A stretch of 62,375 nt of DNA from Phocaeicola coprocola DSM 17136 (GCF_000154845.1 NZ_DS981464.1:1-62375); one strand, 5' to 3'. Numbered from the stretch's first letter, positions 51,403-61,508 are shown. Notes: generated from the letters alone by a model not told the origin. Program-made: numbers and translations.

Positions 51403-52533
51403 TCATTTTTGATCCAGCATATGTATCATTGCGGTAAAGTCCAAAGAAAGTTCTCTAATAAGTTCGGCCGTTCCCTTAGCCTTGTCGGAGAGCTTTTTCC
51501 TTTTACCTTTCCATATAGAAAGTATTGCCAGTACTATCCTCTGTATCGTGTCAAGGTTTCTGGCGGACCTTGCACTATTCCGCCTGATGAAGTCCTGCCT
51601 CAGGTTGCGGTCAAGGTCCCAGTGCATGCTTTCTATTGCCCAATGCATTCTGGCTATTGTACTCAGCCGCCTGGCACTTCCGTGAAAACTGGAGACATAG
51701 AACCTCCTCTCGGAAGATTTCTGACCATCAGATTTTCTCTCCGTTGCAGTCCGTATTTCGACAACCGTCAGATTTCCATTCCACTTTTTCCTGTCCGTAA
51801 TCAGGTCATTTCCACGAAAGATACGGCATACTCTGGTCTCTATTCTGCCATGTTCAAGAAAAGGGCCTTCCGAATATACATCCACAGGCTCTGCAAGTTC
51901 GACATTGTCCTCAACCCCATATCGCAGAGTTCTCTGGTTTGCCTTCAGCTCGATAAGGAAATCACCGCCTTTTTCCCGGATTTTATCTATGATGGCTTTC
52001 TGGAAGGACATGGCGTCTGCCGTAACTATGCATCCTGACACATCCACCTTGTCCAACAGTTTGGGTACGGAAGTTATCTCGTTGCTTTTTTCTTCACACA
52101 TGTCCGTGGCAAGGGTGAAACCTCCTTCAAGGGAATAGGCGGATACGATGTCGGGGGTGCGTCCGTTTTCAAGTACCGTCCCTCTCATTGCCTTGCCGTC
52201 AATACAGAGGATGTCTCCGGCACAACCGACAAGCTCATCATGGAAGGTGGAGGTAAATTCAGACATCCGCTCAGACATGGCTTCATCATCAATATGTTTG
52301 AATATACGGCAGAGCGTAGGTTCAGAAGGCACACCGTCCAACAAAATTCCTAAAGAGCGGAAGCGTTTCAGATTACGCTCGCCGAATCTGATTATATCCG
52401 GTCTTGTCATACACTTGCCCAGCCGTCCGAGTATTACAAGGAGAAGAATATCTTCCAGCTTGTATTTGTAGTTTCCCTTGTCTGTCCTGCGGTAATCCGG
52501 CACTGATTTCACAAATTCTTTCAGATGTTTCAT
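51403..52533 (-). CDS. ISAs1-family transposase
   Basis: The 376-residue transposase has the N-terminal DUF4338-like part (KHLKEFVKSVPDYRRTDKG, YKLEDILLLVILG) and a DDE domain with DILCIDGKAMRG, GCIVTADAMSFQKAI and MHWAIESMHWDLDRNLRQD, where the HWxIE pattern carries the catalytic Glu. It is full length without frameshift. The precise ends of the IS were not resolved. Confidence 0.85.
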   Translation of the reverse strand: MKHLKEFVKSVPDYRRTDKGNYKYKLEDILLLVILGRLGKCMTRPDIIRFGERNLKRFRSLGILLDGVPSEPTLCRIFKHIDDEAMSERMSEFTSTFHDELVGCAGDILCIDGKAMRGTVLENGRTPDIVSAYSLEGGFTLATDMCEEKSNEITSVPKLLDKVDVSGCIVTADAMSFQKAIIDKIREKGGDFLIELKANQRTLRYGVEDNVELAEPVDVYSEGPFLEHGRIETRVCRIFRGNDLITDRKKWNGNLTVVEIRTATERKSDGQKSSERRFYVSSFHGSARRLSTIARMHWAIESMHWDLDRNLRQDFIRRNSARSARNLDTIQRIVLAILSIWKGKRKKLSDKAKGTAELIRELSLDFTAMIHMLDQK

Positions 52534-52616
52534 TATGCTGCCACGACGGCAGAATGCATGTTTCTTTTTTATATATTAGACATGCAAAATGTTGCATATC
52601 AGCAAAATAAATCTTA

Positions 52617-52680
52617 TTTTCGCATAGCGAAAATTAAGGCGGAAATCAAAAAACGACCTCTGTCGCATTTGATTTCCGCC
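52617..52680. terminator. Hairpins behind the ISAs1 transposase start
   Basis: TTTTCGC-ATA-GCGAAAA (52617-52633) is a perfect small hairpin. GGCGGAAATCAAA (from 52638) pairs with TTGATTTCCGCC (to 52680) around a loop. They separate the IS from the restriction-modification genes. The rest of the 365-bp gap 52534-52898 shows only the Xre promoter. Confidence 0.5.
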
Positions 52681-52865
52681 TACAAAAATAATTTTATATG
52701 AACGATAAAAAGAAACACCGGAAGCGGTGCTTCCTGCATCGCTGTGCGCAAAAATAATGGTTTTTCGGAGAATAACAAGGATTATAGAGGTTGTTTTAAA
52801 TGAAAGAGCCGTGATTAAAATGAAGCTTTGTTAGAATGTTTTGATGTTTTCTCAATTTGTTTTAT

Positions 52866-52873
52866 TATATTTG
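52866..52873 (+). promoter_or_regulatory. -7 box of the Xre regulator and restriction operon
   Basis: TATATTTG matches TAnnTTTG, with TTTG at 52840-52843 as a possible -33 element (22-bp gap). It lies 26 bp before the ATG at 52899 and rules out the frame starting at 52857. Confidence 0.55.
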
Positions 52874-52898
52874 CGCCAAAATTAAAACATTTTACACG

Positions 52899-53102
52899 AT
52901 GGCTGAGTTTAATCAGATTAAGGTAGTATTGGTTAAGAAGAAGAGAACTGGAAAATGGCTTGCAGAGCAGATTGGTAAAAGCAACTGTACTGTGAGCAAG
53001 TGGTGTTCAAATGCAGCACAGCCAGATATCCCTACTTTATCAAAGATTGCCGAGGTTTTGGAAGTTGACATAAGAGACTTGCTTGTTGGCAACGAAGGGT
53101 AA
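52899..53102 (+). CDS. Xre-family regulator, probable controller of the R-M module
   Basis: The 67-residue protein consists of a single Cro/Xre-type helix-turn-helix: KRTGKWLAEQIGKSNCTVSKW followed by IPTLSKIAEVLEVDIRDLL, shown in two parts. It is small and freestanding, and is placed 67 bp upstream of the restriction enzyme on the same strand, as controller (C) proteins of restriction-modification systems are. Controllers delay nuclease expression until the methylase has acted. Direct evidence for binding sites is lacking. Confidence 0.8.
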   Translation: MAEFNQIKVVLVKKKRTGKWLAEQIGKSNCTVSKWCSNAAQPDIPTLSKIAEVLEVDIRDLLVGNEG

Positions 53103-53169
53103 TAATTCCCAAGTTTGACGAGTAAGCGTTTTTGATGTGTCTTCACATAATCGTTACAGAATTTCAATT

Positions 53170-56100
53170 ATGAGCACCATAAATAATCTTCAGAATTTGG
53201 TTAATCGCTTCTTGGAAGCAAAAACAGACGGTAGCCTCGAAGGTGCGTCGGAAGCAACCATGCGAACATGGATTGACGAACTTCTATCTGTGTTCGGGTG
53301 GAATGTGCAAGATACTCATCAGGTTCTTACAGAGCGTACATTAGACAAAGAGGAGCGTCAGAAACTAAAAGCAATTGGTTCTACAAATGTACGTCCAGAC
53401 TACACTCTTGTAAATGGCAAAGTACCTTTGGTATTCGTAGATGCAAAAAATCTTGATGTGAACATTGAAACAGGCAAGGATGTTGCTTTTCAGATTCGTT
53501 CCTATGGTTGGTCTATAGGAGCTCCTTTTTCAATCGTTACCAACTTTGAACAGTTAGCTATTTATGACTGCTCTTATATGCCGCGTATTAACGATGAAGC
53601 AAATTATGCAAGACATTTTTATGCGACAGCAGATGAATATGTTGAAAAGTTTGATACTTTAGACACATTCCTCTCTCGTACCAATGTTCTGGCTGGTAAT
53701 GTAAAATTTATCCAGCAGAAAGGAAACGCTCTTGACGAAAACTTCTCAAAGATGCTTGGTGAGGCTCGTATAGCATTTGCCAAAGCCATTATAGACCAGA
53801 ACGAAATTGAGAGTGTTAATGTACTCAGTTATTATGTACAAACAATCATAAACCGAATTCTGTTTATACGAGTATGCGAGTCACGAGGATTGGAAGTTGA
53901 TGGGTTATTGAACAAGTTTGCTCAGGGTAATTTCTGGGAAGAATTTAAGAATAGCTCGTATGGTGATTTCTATGACCATTATGATGGACCTATGTTCAAG
54001 AAGATTCCTTCATTGCAATCTTTGCAGATAGATAATGGTGTATTTGAATCTTTCCTTGCAAATCTCTACTACCCATCTCCTTACCGTTTTGATGTTATCC
54101 CATTGAAAACGCTAAGCGATATATATGATCTTTTCCTTGGCTACCAACTTGTGGTTGATGGCTCGTCTGTAACGGATGAACTCAAGGCAGAGTTTAAGAA
54201 AAGCAACGGAGCCGTAACAACACCAGAGGCTCTTGTCAATCAGGTCATTGAATGTACTATACCTTTCAACACTATAGCCAACCTTACTATTGAGCAGATT
54301 TTTAATCTCAAAATCATAGATATAGCTTGTGGTAGTGGTGTGTTCCTTGTTGGCGCATACGACTATCTGATTAAACAGATAGAAAAGAAACTTGAGCGTA
54401 ATCAGGACTGTGATGCAGAACTCTATGCAGATTTGGAATATCCCGTGTTAAATATCAACGGCAGACGTAAACTCATTAACAATTGCATCTATGGTGTTGA
54501 TATAAATCCTGAAGCAGTGGAAGTGTCTAAGATGTCACTTTGCTTACGTCTTATTGATAACTATTCTCCAGAGGATTTTGATGCTGTCGGTTTGCTCGGT
54601 TCCCAGATACTCAAAGGTATTGGTGCAAATATCCGTTGCGGTAACACCTTGGTTGGTACAGACATTGAGCAGCATTTTCCTGCGATTGCAGACAACATGA
54701 GGGAACTCCAGGAAACAAACGCTTTCGATTGGGAATCGTCATTCCCCACTGTGTTTGAGAATGGTGGCTTTGACTTTGTAGTAGGTAACCCTCCATATGT
54801 GGAAGTAAAGAACTATAATGTTGGCTTACCTCACATGGCTGCTTACATAAAGAGATTCTATTCTTCAAGCAAGAATGGAAAGATTGACCTTGCAATTCCT
54901 TTTATTGAAAAAGGTATCAACCTACTTAATGCTAATGGTCGTTTAGGCTTTATCGTACAGAAACGATTCTTCAAGACAGAGTACGGCAAAGGCATTCGTG
55001 AGCTTCTTACAACTCGTAGGCTGCTGAACGGTGTGCATGACTACGAAGAAACAGATCTCTTCGCTGGCAGACTTACCTACGTAGCAATTGTTGTGTGTGA
55101 TAATAATCGTGAAAACAACAACCATGTATGGTATTACAATTCTTGCTCGAATAAAAACATGTTGTTAAGTGCAGATACTTTGTCTGACACTCCTTGGAAT
55201 TTTGAAAACGCTCAGATGAATGCCTTACGTATACGTTTGACGAAGAGCTTAGGCACATTAGAGGACGTGTGCAACGTAAAAGTTGGCGTGCAAGTTCTAT
55301 GGAATGATGCCTTCCAAATTCATGTTGATAAGATAGAGAATGACCTTATCTATGGCCACAGCGTCATAGACGAGCATATTGTTATTGAAAAAGATGCTTG
55401 TAAACCACTTTTGTGTAATGAGCATTTTGCACCACTGACAAAGCGAGACTATACGACATACGCATTATTCCCATACGATGTCACAGACGATGGAGAAGTA
55501 ACCGAACTGAGTATCAATGATATTGAAGATAGATACCCTCGTGCTTACAATTACCTAACAAAGCATAAGGCACTTATTACGTCAAGTGTCCAGACATTGC
55601 CAGAAAAGAACAAATCTTATACTGCGGCTGAACATTGGCATTTATTCACTCGTGCCAACAATCATGGTGCAGTTTACAAGAAACTTGCAGTACCAATGAC
55701 GGCTCAGTACCCACAGGCAGCCGTAATCACAGATACACATGTGTATTGTGACAATGCTAATATGTTTTTCGTTCAGGTTTCTGACATGACAGAAGAGAAA
55801 CTTTACGCATTGTCCGCTATTGTCAATTCTACTATCTTCTGTGCCTTTGCTCGTTCGATTGCGAATCCACAGCAAGGTGGATATTACAAGTTTAACAAGC
55901 AGTTTCTTAATCCAGTGCCAGTTCCTAAAGATGCATTCGTAGAATGTAAACCTCAGATAAAGAAACTTGCAAAGGTGGCTAAGAGAATCGAAGAAACCAA
56001 CGAACAAATCCGCACAAGCATCGGTGGACAGACAACTGGCCTTGAAAATTCGTTGAAGTCGCTTTGGGCAGAACTTGATCAGATTTGCGATAAGCTCTAT

Positions 56101-56178
56101 GGTTTGAACATAGAAGACAAAGGCATCATTTATTCAACTCACAGGTTTGACAGAAATCCTTATGGACAAGAAGATTAA
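53170..56178 (+). CDS. Type IIG-like restriction-modification enzyme (Eco57I-type)
   Basis: This 1002-residue protein combines nuclease and methylase. Near the N-terminus a PD-(D/E)XK site is visible: Pro76-Asp77 and Asp91-Ala92-Lys93 (RPDYTL ... LVFVDAK). The adenine-methylase part has the SAM motif DIACGSG at 384-390 and catalytic NPPY at 540-543, then a target-recognition region. The C-terminal LYGLN segment is typical of Eco57I-like enzymes. It should bind a specific sequence, methylate adenine in it and cut unmodified DNA. The start at 53170 is supported by the family N-terminus. The next methylase gene overlaps its end by 17 bp. Confidence 0.88.
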   Translation: MSTINNLQNLVNRFLEAKTDGSLEGASEATMRTWIDELLSVFGWNVQDTHQVLTERTLDKEERQKLKAIGSTNVRPDYTLVNGKVPLVFVDAKNLDVNIETGKDVAFQIRSYGWSIGAPFSIVTNFEQLAIYDCSYMPRINDEANYARHFYATADEYVEKFDTLDTFLSRTNVLAGNVKFIQQKGNALDENFSKMLGEARIAFAKAIIDQNEIESVNVLSYYVQTIINRILFIRVCESRGLEVDGLLNKFAQGNFWEEFKNSSYGDFYDHYDGPMFKKIPSLQSLQIDNGVFESFLANLYYPSPYRFDVIPLKTLSDIYDLFLGYQLVVDGSSVTDELKAEFKKSNGAVTTPEALVNQVIECTIPFNTIANLTIEQIFNLKIIDIACGSGVFLVGAYDYLIKQIEKKLERNQDCDAELYADLEYPVLNINGRRKLINNCIYGVDINPEAVEVSKMSLCLRLIDNYSPEDFDAVGLLGSQILKGIGANIRCGNTLVGTDIEQHFPAIADNMRELQETNAFDWESSFPTVFENGGFDFVVGNPPYVEVKNYNVGLPHMAAYIKRFYSSSKNGKIDLAIPFIEKGINLLNANGRLGFIVQKRFFKTEYGKGIRELLTTRRLLNGVHDYEETDLFAGRLTYVAIVVCDNNRENNNHVWYYNSCSNKNMLLSADTLSDTPWNFENAQMNALRIRLTKSLGTLEDVCNVKVGVQVLWNDAFQIHVDKIENDLIYGHSVIDEHIVIEKDACKPLLCNEHFAPLTKRDYTTYALFPYDVTDDGEVTELSINDIEDRYPRAYNYLTKHKALITSSVQTLPEKNKSYTAAEHWHLFTRANNHGAVYKKLAVPMTAQYPQAAVITDTHVYCDNANMFFVQVSDMTEEKLYALSAIVNSTIFCAFARSIANPQQGGYYKFNKQFLNPVPVPKDAFVECKPQIKKLAKVAKRIEETNEQIRTSIGGQTTGLENSLKSLWAELDQICDKLYGLNIEDKGIIYSTHRFDRNPYGQED

Positions 56179-57985
56179 AGCACTCATAGAGAAATACTCG
56201 GACAACGAAGCATTACTGATCCAACTCGTTGTAACTGCATTTGCTAGATTCAATCACCTAGAACTTGGCAATGGTTATCTTTCTGCATTTGTTGATGCTG
56301 AAAATGATGAACTCGAAGCAGACATTGAACTCCTTGCAGCTCAATGTACGATAGAAAATGTTATCAGTTTATTTGAGTTAGCCATTCCTGATGCAGAAAA
56401 GACTGCCAACGGAGCTGTTTATACACCTAAGTACATTCGTGATTACATTGTTCGTCAGGTTATGCATTCTGTCGAAAAGCCTTTGGCAGAATGCCTTTGT
56501 GCCGACATCTCTTGTGGATGTGGCGCATTCCTATATACGTTAGCAGAGTACATTCATGAGCATACCGGAGAACAGTATAGTAACATTTTTGCCCACCTTT
56601 ATGGAGTTGACATTAGCGCAACTAACGTAAATCGTGCAAAGATAATGCTTGCTCTTGTTGCTTTACAGAATGGTGAAATCATTCAGGAGGATGTGTTCAA
56701 CCTGTTTACTGGAGATTCGCTTACTTTCGACTTCCGAACAATGCCGAATGTTGCGAACAACAATGGTTTAGACATTATTGTCGGCAATCCTCCATACGTC
56801 CGTTCAAAGCACATTGACAAAGAAACGAAGAAGAACCTTCCTCTCTGGAGTACCTCAAAAGTTGGAAATGCAGATCTCTACATTCCTTTCTTTGAGATAG
56901 GTTTGACAGCATTGAACGAGAATGGATTACTTGGCTACATTACTGTAAATACATTCTTCAAAAGTGTAAACGCACGTACTTTACGAAACTATTTTGCAGA
57001 TAATCACCTATCATTGAGTATAGTTGATTTCGGGCAGCAACTTGTCTTCAAAAAGAAACTGGCATACACTTGTTTGACTTTCATGTCAAAAAAGCAAAGC
57101 GAATCATTGCTTTACGTTAAGGCTGATGTAGCTGACGTTGAAGCACAGAAGAACTTTGTTTACAGTAGAATCAATTACTCTTCATTAGACAATCATCGTG
57201 GATGGCATTTAAATAGAAACGAGGTACTTGAAAACATCCGTCTCATTGAGAATGCAGGAGAGGCACTTGGCGATAAATACGTTATCAAGAACGGTATTGC
57301 TACGCTCGCTAATGACGTGTTTATCTTCCGTCCTGTGCGTACAGATGATAACTATCATTACCTTGTTCGCGAGGGAAAGGAATATGCTATTGAGAAAGGT
57401 ATTTGCCGAGACATCATAAAGCCGAACATTTTGAAGAGTGAGGCAGAAATAAGCGAGAAGGAGGAAAAGATCATTTCTCCTTACGATGCAGAATGCAACG
57501 TGATAGCAGAGGATTTCTTTTTGGCATATTATCCTAATGCGTATAAGTATCTTCTAGATTGCCGTTATGTTCTTGATAAGCGAGATAAGGGTGAGGGTGA
57601 ATATGAAGCATGGTATGCTTTTGGACGTACCCAGGCAATTGCCGACTCTGGCAAGAAGTTGCTTTTCCCTTATATGAGTGACCTTCCGCATTTCGTCTAC
57701 ACCTCTCAAAAGGACATGATGATTTATTGCGGTTATGCCATCTACAATGAATCGGAAACAGAATTGCTGTTCTTGAAAAAGGTCTTGGAATCAAGTGTAT
57801 TCGACTACTACATGAAGAATACGAGCAAACCATATTCGACTGGTTATTACTCGTATGCAAAGAACTACGTTAAGTCGTTCGGTATCTATCCATTTACAGC
57901 AGAACAGAAGCAACATCTTCTCTCTTTGAAATCAAAAGAAGAGATAGATGAATATATCCGAGAAATTTATCAAGTAGCAATATAG
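56162..57985 (+). CDS. Second Eco57I-type adenine DNA methylase
   Basis: The 607-residue N6-adenine methyltransferase has DISCGCG (residues 115-121, motif I) and NPPY (209-212, motif IV), followed by a target-recognition region and a terminal AKNYVKSFGIYPFT segment. No nuclease motif is seen at the N-terminus, so it lacks the PD-(D/E)XK part of the preceding enzyme. A second methylase could modify the other strand of an asymmetric site. The start at 56162 overlaps the previous gene by 17 bp. The frame open to 56147 is less likely. Confidence 0.85.
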   Translation: MDKKIKALIEKYSDNEALLIQLVVTAFARFNHLELGNGYLSAFVDAENDELEADIELLAAQCTIENVISLFELAIPDAEKTANGAVYTPKYIRDYIVRQVMHSVEKPLAECLCADISCGCGAFLYTLAEYIHEHTGEQYSNIFAHLYGVDISATNVNRAKIMLALVALQNGEIIQEDVFNLFTGDSLTFDFRTMPNVANNNGLDIIVGNPPYVRSKHIDKETKKNLPLWSTSKVGNADLYIPFFEIGLTALNENGLLGYITVNTFFKSVNARTLRNYFADNHLSLSIVDFGQQLVFKKKLAYTCLTFMSKKQSESLLYVKADVADVEAQKNFVYSRINYSSLDNHRGWHLNRNEVLENIRLIENAGEALGDKYVIKNGIATLANDVFIFRPVRTDDNYHYLVREGKEYAIEKGICRDIIKPNILKSEAEISEKEEKIISPYDAECNVIAEDFFLAYYPNAYKYLLDCRYVLDKRDKGEGEYEAWYAFGRTQAIADSGKKLLFPYMSDLPHFVYTSQKDMMIYCGYAIYNESETELLFLKKVLESSVFDYYMKNTSKPYSTGYYSYAKNYVKSFGIYPFTAEQKQHLLSLKSKEEIDEYIREIYQVAI

Positions 57986-58012
57986 TAACGAAGTAATTCA
58001 TACTGATAGAAT

Positions 58013-59113
58013 ATGTACATAGTTGATTCCGACAATAATAAACTTATTCCTGCTCAATCAACCTCCTTCAAGGATCAGAATATTAAGGAAAGGCAGCATC
58101 TGCAGGAATGGATAGCCAAGAACCCAGAAGTGCTTGGCGAAAAGTTACTTATCATCCAGAAAGAGTTTGATGGTTTCTCTGACACTCGTGAACGTCTTGA
58201 CCTGTTGGCACTTGACGATCAAGGAAACGTTGTTGTCATTGAGAATAAACTTGATGACTCTGGACGTGATGTCACATGGCAAGCTATCAAGTATGCATCG
58301 TATTGTTCCAGCCTCTCAAAGGAGGAAATCATTGAGATATACGCTAAGTATCTTGGAGAATCGAAAGATATTGCTATCGAAAAAATCTGTGCATTTTATG
58401 ATATAGATGATCTTGAGGAGATGGATTTGAACCTTGAGAATACTCAGCGCATATTCTTTGTTGCTGCCAATTTCCGCAGAGAGATAACATCTTCCGTACT
58501 CTGGCTTCGCAACTACGGAATTGATGCTCGCTGTTACAAGGTATCGCCTTTTGTCTATAACGGCAAACTACTTGTTGACTTCGACCAAATCATTCCGATG
58601 AAGGATGCAGAGGACTATGTTATCAAGATGGCAGAGAAGAAAAAGGCCGAGACGACACAAGCAGCAGCTACCCGTCAACGGCATAACGAACGTTCGGAGT
58701 TCTGGCAAAAATTCATTGACTACAACCAACAAGTCAACGGAGATTATGCAAGTTCAGCAGGAACACCCGACAGTTGGTTAGGAAAAGGTGGCATTGGCAT
58801 CCCTGGTGTAAGTGTAAATATCGTCATTAGTAAAACATTCTCACGAACAGAAATTTACGTCAATACGGGTGACAAGGACTTGAATAAACGCGTCTATGAT
58901 TACTATTACAGTCAAAAGGACAAGTTAGAGAATCAATTAGGCACTCTTGACTGGCAAAGACTTGACGATAGAGTAACATGCCGTATTGCCCAAGCAAAGT
59001 CTCTGACATATTGCAACGAGGATGACCATCAGGAAATTTTCGAGTTCTTCACAGAGCGCACTTCAGCTTTTATCAAAGCCTTCAATCAAGCATCTAGGGG
59101 ATTTAAGAAGTAG
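58013..59113 (+). CDS. DUF4268-like protein with PD-(D/E)XK core
   Basis: The 366-residue protein has an N-terminal nuclease-fold region with Asp63 (RERLDLLAL) and Glu77-Asn78-Lys79 (VVVIENKLDD), a complete PD-(D/E)XK pattern. A C-terminal DUF4268-type domain follows (EFWQKFIDYNQQVNG onward). It is 27 bp behind the second methylase on the same strand. Proteins of this type accompany restriction-modification genes and may be an auxiliary nuclease. The role within this module is inferred. Confidence 0.78.
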   Translation: MYIVDSDNNKLIPAQSTSFKDQNIKERQHLQEWIAKNPEVLGEKLLIIQKEFDGFSDTRERLDLLALDDQGNVVVIENKLDDSGRDVTWQAIKYASYCSSLSKEEIIEIYAKYLGESKDIAIEKICAFYDIDDLEEMDLNLENTQRIFFVAANFRREITSSVLWLRNYGIDARCYKVSPFVYNGKLLVDFDQIIPMKDAEDYVIKMAEKKKAETTQAAATRQRHNERSEFWQKFIDYNQQVNGDYASSAGTPDSWLGKGGIGIPGVSVNIVISKTFSRTEIYVNTGDKDLNKRVYDYYYSQKDKLENQLGTLDWQRLDDRVTCRIAQAKSLTYCNEDDHQEIFEFFTERTSAFIKAFNQASRGFKK

Positions 59114-59203
59114 TGTCAGATTATGTTCCCAATATATCCCCATACGCTTTTTCTAACTTTGAATACAATTTGTCGATTTACCTAATATAACCAAAGAATA
59201 AAG

Positions 59204-60580
59204 ATGATAAATATTTATCAAACATTATTGTACAAACAGTCAGAAGATTATCTTTTATTCCTTGATCCTCTGGTAAAAACTCGTTATTCTAATGAGTATA
59301 AAACATGTGCTATAATGCGAGATCGAGGTTCAAAAGCAGACTATGTTCAAACATATCTTTATGATACTGAACAAGTTTGGAACCTTGTAAACAGAACTAT
59401 AGAAAATGGGCAGTGGTTCTCTAGTATGTATTTAAGTTGGGTCTTATACGAAACAGACCTTGTTCAAAATAAGATACTATCTAGATTTTCTTTATTCTGT
59501 TCCCTTGTTGAAAGCAATTTATATCGTCGTATAATTGAGAACAACAGGTATGAATGCTATGGTTTTTGTATGTCTGTTTTAGTCCTTTTAGACAAGATGT
59601 TCCTACTTAGGTTTCCTAGTGACTATAAATACTCTTTACTTAAACTGGCGGTAGAAGGTCTTGTTTCTTACATATATTATCATAAAGATGAAAACGTACT
59701 TTGGGACGCAGAAATATATTCAAGTTATGCAAGACTCTTTGATATATTTCGAGCAGAAATGACCGCAATTCTAATGGACAACAATCTTGGTTCGTATGCT
59801 CAATATAGTTATTGCTATGGTATGTTTGAAGCATTTAAAAGTTGTCCGATTGAAACTTCATACAAACTAGAATATCACAAAAATGCGTTAATGATGCAGC
59901 AGAATCAAACTGTTGTTGGTGTGACAAGTGACTCAATGGACGCTAGCCTTAGAGATGCTGTATCATTAGGAGAACAGCAATTTTTAGGTTTTGCAACCAA
60001 AATGCTTCAATATAATATAGTAAAGCAGGACTCATTGGTAGGATTATCAGTTTTTTTGAAAGAGCTTGATTCTGCTCATAACTGTCGTATTCAAGAAGAA
60101 AACGGATTTGAAAATATAAAATGTTTAGAACGTTTCTTCCAAATTGAACCATATGATAAATATGGATATATTCAACCTCCATACAAAAGAACATCTATTA
60201 CCTATGATAGATTATTGGAGGAGATTGGAGTTTGCGAGGCTAACTGTAATCAAAAACAATTAGATAATGGAGAGATTGTGATTTCAACAGACAATATAAG
60301 CCTATTTCCAAAATTCCATTTGCATCATGAATATAATAAAATAATATCAACAGCCATTCTTTTTATTCGAATCACTATAAGACAAGATAAGTCCATGAAA
60401 TCTATTTCTGTCTTAGGTATCAACTTGTATGAATTATATCGAGATGTATCTAAATCTGGTCTTTTTTTTAATATTCCCTGTGTTGTCGGTATTTGGGACG
60501 CTAATTATTCAGGTGCGATGCACCATCTTCTTTTGTTGGTTGGAACAAATTATGATATAATTAATGGTTTCAAAAACTAA
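59204..60580 (+). CDS. Unrecognised protein, 458 residues
   Basis: No family is recognised. The protein is helix-rich in the first 270 residues (many aromatic residues, NGQWFSSMYLSWVLYETDL, KYSLLKLAVEGLVSYIYYH) and more mixed at the end. No signal peptide or convincing membrane segment is present. It starts 90 bp after the DUF4268-like gene and is followed 12 bp later by a small gene. A functional link with the restriction genes or with the two small genes behind it is possible. Confidence 0.55.
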   Translation: MINIYQTLLYKQSEDYLLFLDPLVKTRYSNEYKTCAIMRDRGSKADYVQTYLYDTEQVWNLVNRTIENGQWFSSMYLSWVLYETDLVQNKILSRFSLFCSLVESNLYRRIIENNRYECYGFCMSVLVLLDKMFLLRFPSDYKYSLLKLAVEGLVSYIYYHKDENVLWDAEIYSSYARLFDIFRAEMTAILMDNNLGSYAQYSYCYGMFEAFKSCPIETSYKLEYHKNALMMQQNQTVVGVTSDSMDASLRDAVSLGEQQFLGFATKMLQYNIVKQDSLVGLSVFLKELDSAHNCRIQEENGFENIKCLERFFQIEPYDKYGYIQPPYKRTSITYDRLLEEIGVCEANCNQKQLDNGEIVISTDNISLFPKFHLHHEYNKIISTAILFIRITIRQDKSMKSISVLGINLYELYRDVSKSGLFFNIPCVVGIWDANYSGAMHHLLLLVGTNYDIINGFKN

Positions 60581-60592
60581 TAAATAACAATT

Positions 60593-61012
60593 ATGCAAGA
60601 TCTAACATTAATATCAAAACGGCATCAACGTTATGAGCGTGGAGTGCCTGTCATGGGGATGCAGCATTGCGGTAGAGCCCTAATTATCAAAAACTCTGAT
60701 TTTAGAGAATTAACGAAAGGTGCACCAGTAACCCCAACCGAAGGTTTTTTGGTGCGAATGATTAATACAGATGTACGCGATGCAATGGGAAATTATCAAG
60801 AGATGATGCAGCCCAAATTGATGACATTAGTATCAGATACAACGAACAAAATTGAACTAAAAGGAGTCGCACTTACCATGATGGGTATTAAAACGGTAGA
60901 TTTTAGTGATTATTCCATAACACTACATCTTGTTAACCGCATGGTAGCTAAGTGTGTTCTTCACATGCTGGATAGAGGCATTGATATAGAATACCTTGAC
61001 ATTCAGCCTTAA
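60593..61012 (+). CDS. Unrecognised small protein, 139 residues
   Basis: The soluble alpha/beta protein contains LISKRHQRYERGVPVMGMQHCGRALIIK (abbreviated) near its start and IDIEYLDIQP at its end. No family is recognised. It lies 12 bp after the 458-residue gene and 48 bp before the TerB-like gene, so the three are probably one operon. Confidence 0.5.
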   Translation: MQDLTLISKRHQRYERGVPVMGMQHCGRALIIKNSDFRELTKGAPVTPTEGFLVRMINTDVRDAMGNYQEMMQPKLMTLVSDTTNKIELKGVALTMMGIKTVDFSDYSITLHLVNRMVAKCVLHMLDRGIDIEYLDIQP

Positions 61013-61060
61013 TTCTAATACCGAAACAATTCAGGTTATAATTTTAACAATCAAATAATT

Positions 61061-61447
61061 ATGATAACATTTACAGAACAAGAGAAAGCGGTAATTATGT
61101 TAGGTACTGCCTCCATAACTGAAGCTGATGGATATGGTCAAGAACCGACTCCTGAAGAAATGAAGTTCGTTCAATTTGTACAACGAGCAATCAAGCCTAC
61201 ACAAACCGCATATCAACTTTTTCAGAACTATTTTCACAACCCAGTTAGTGCATATAGTCAGATTAAGAATATTTCAATCGCAAAAAAACGCATGATTAAA
61301 ACATTCTTTGTATATATGTGCACATGTGATGGACCTATTAACGAAGGGGAGCAGCAGGCGTTAGACCTTCTTGATACGTTGTGTGATTTCCCATATATGA
61401 GTATGGGTGAAATCGAGAACGAATATAAGATGTTTTTTGGACTATAG
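61061..61447 (+). CDS. TerB-like helical protein, 128 residues
   Basis: The all-helical pattern has two acidic metal-site-like segments, SITEADGYGQEPTPEE near residues 18-33 and CTCDGPINEGEQQAL near 87-101. This repeat of (A/C)DG...E on helix starts is typical of TerB-like domains, which occur in tellurite-resistance and phage-defence gene sets. The match is by pattern only. It ends the three-gene set at 59204-61447. Confidence 0.5.
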   Translation: MITFTEQEKAVIMLGTASITEADGYGQEPTPEEMKFVQFVQRAIKPTQTAYQLFQNYFHNPVSAYSQIKNISIAKKRMIKTFFVYMCTCDGPINEGEQQALDLLDTLCDFPYMSMGEIENEYKMFFGL

Positions 61448-61475
61448 TATTTCTACTATTGCGATTGATAAAAAA

Positions 61476-61508
61476 GGCGCATCACCCACTACGGATGGTG
61501 CGCCAATT
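61476..61508 (+). terminator. Terminator after the TerB-like gene
   Basis: GGCGCA pairs with TGCGCC around an inner CACC/GGTG-like stem (61476-61504), followed by AATTTTAA. Confidence 0.6.

Noticed and set aside
51403..52610. Plus-strand open frames opposite the ISAs1 transposase, including a 234-residue one
   Set aside because: They are antisense shadows of a complete transposase and have no coding features of their own.
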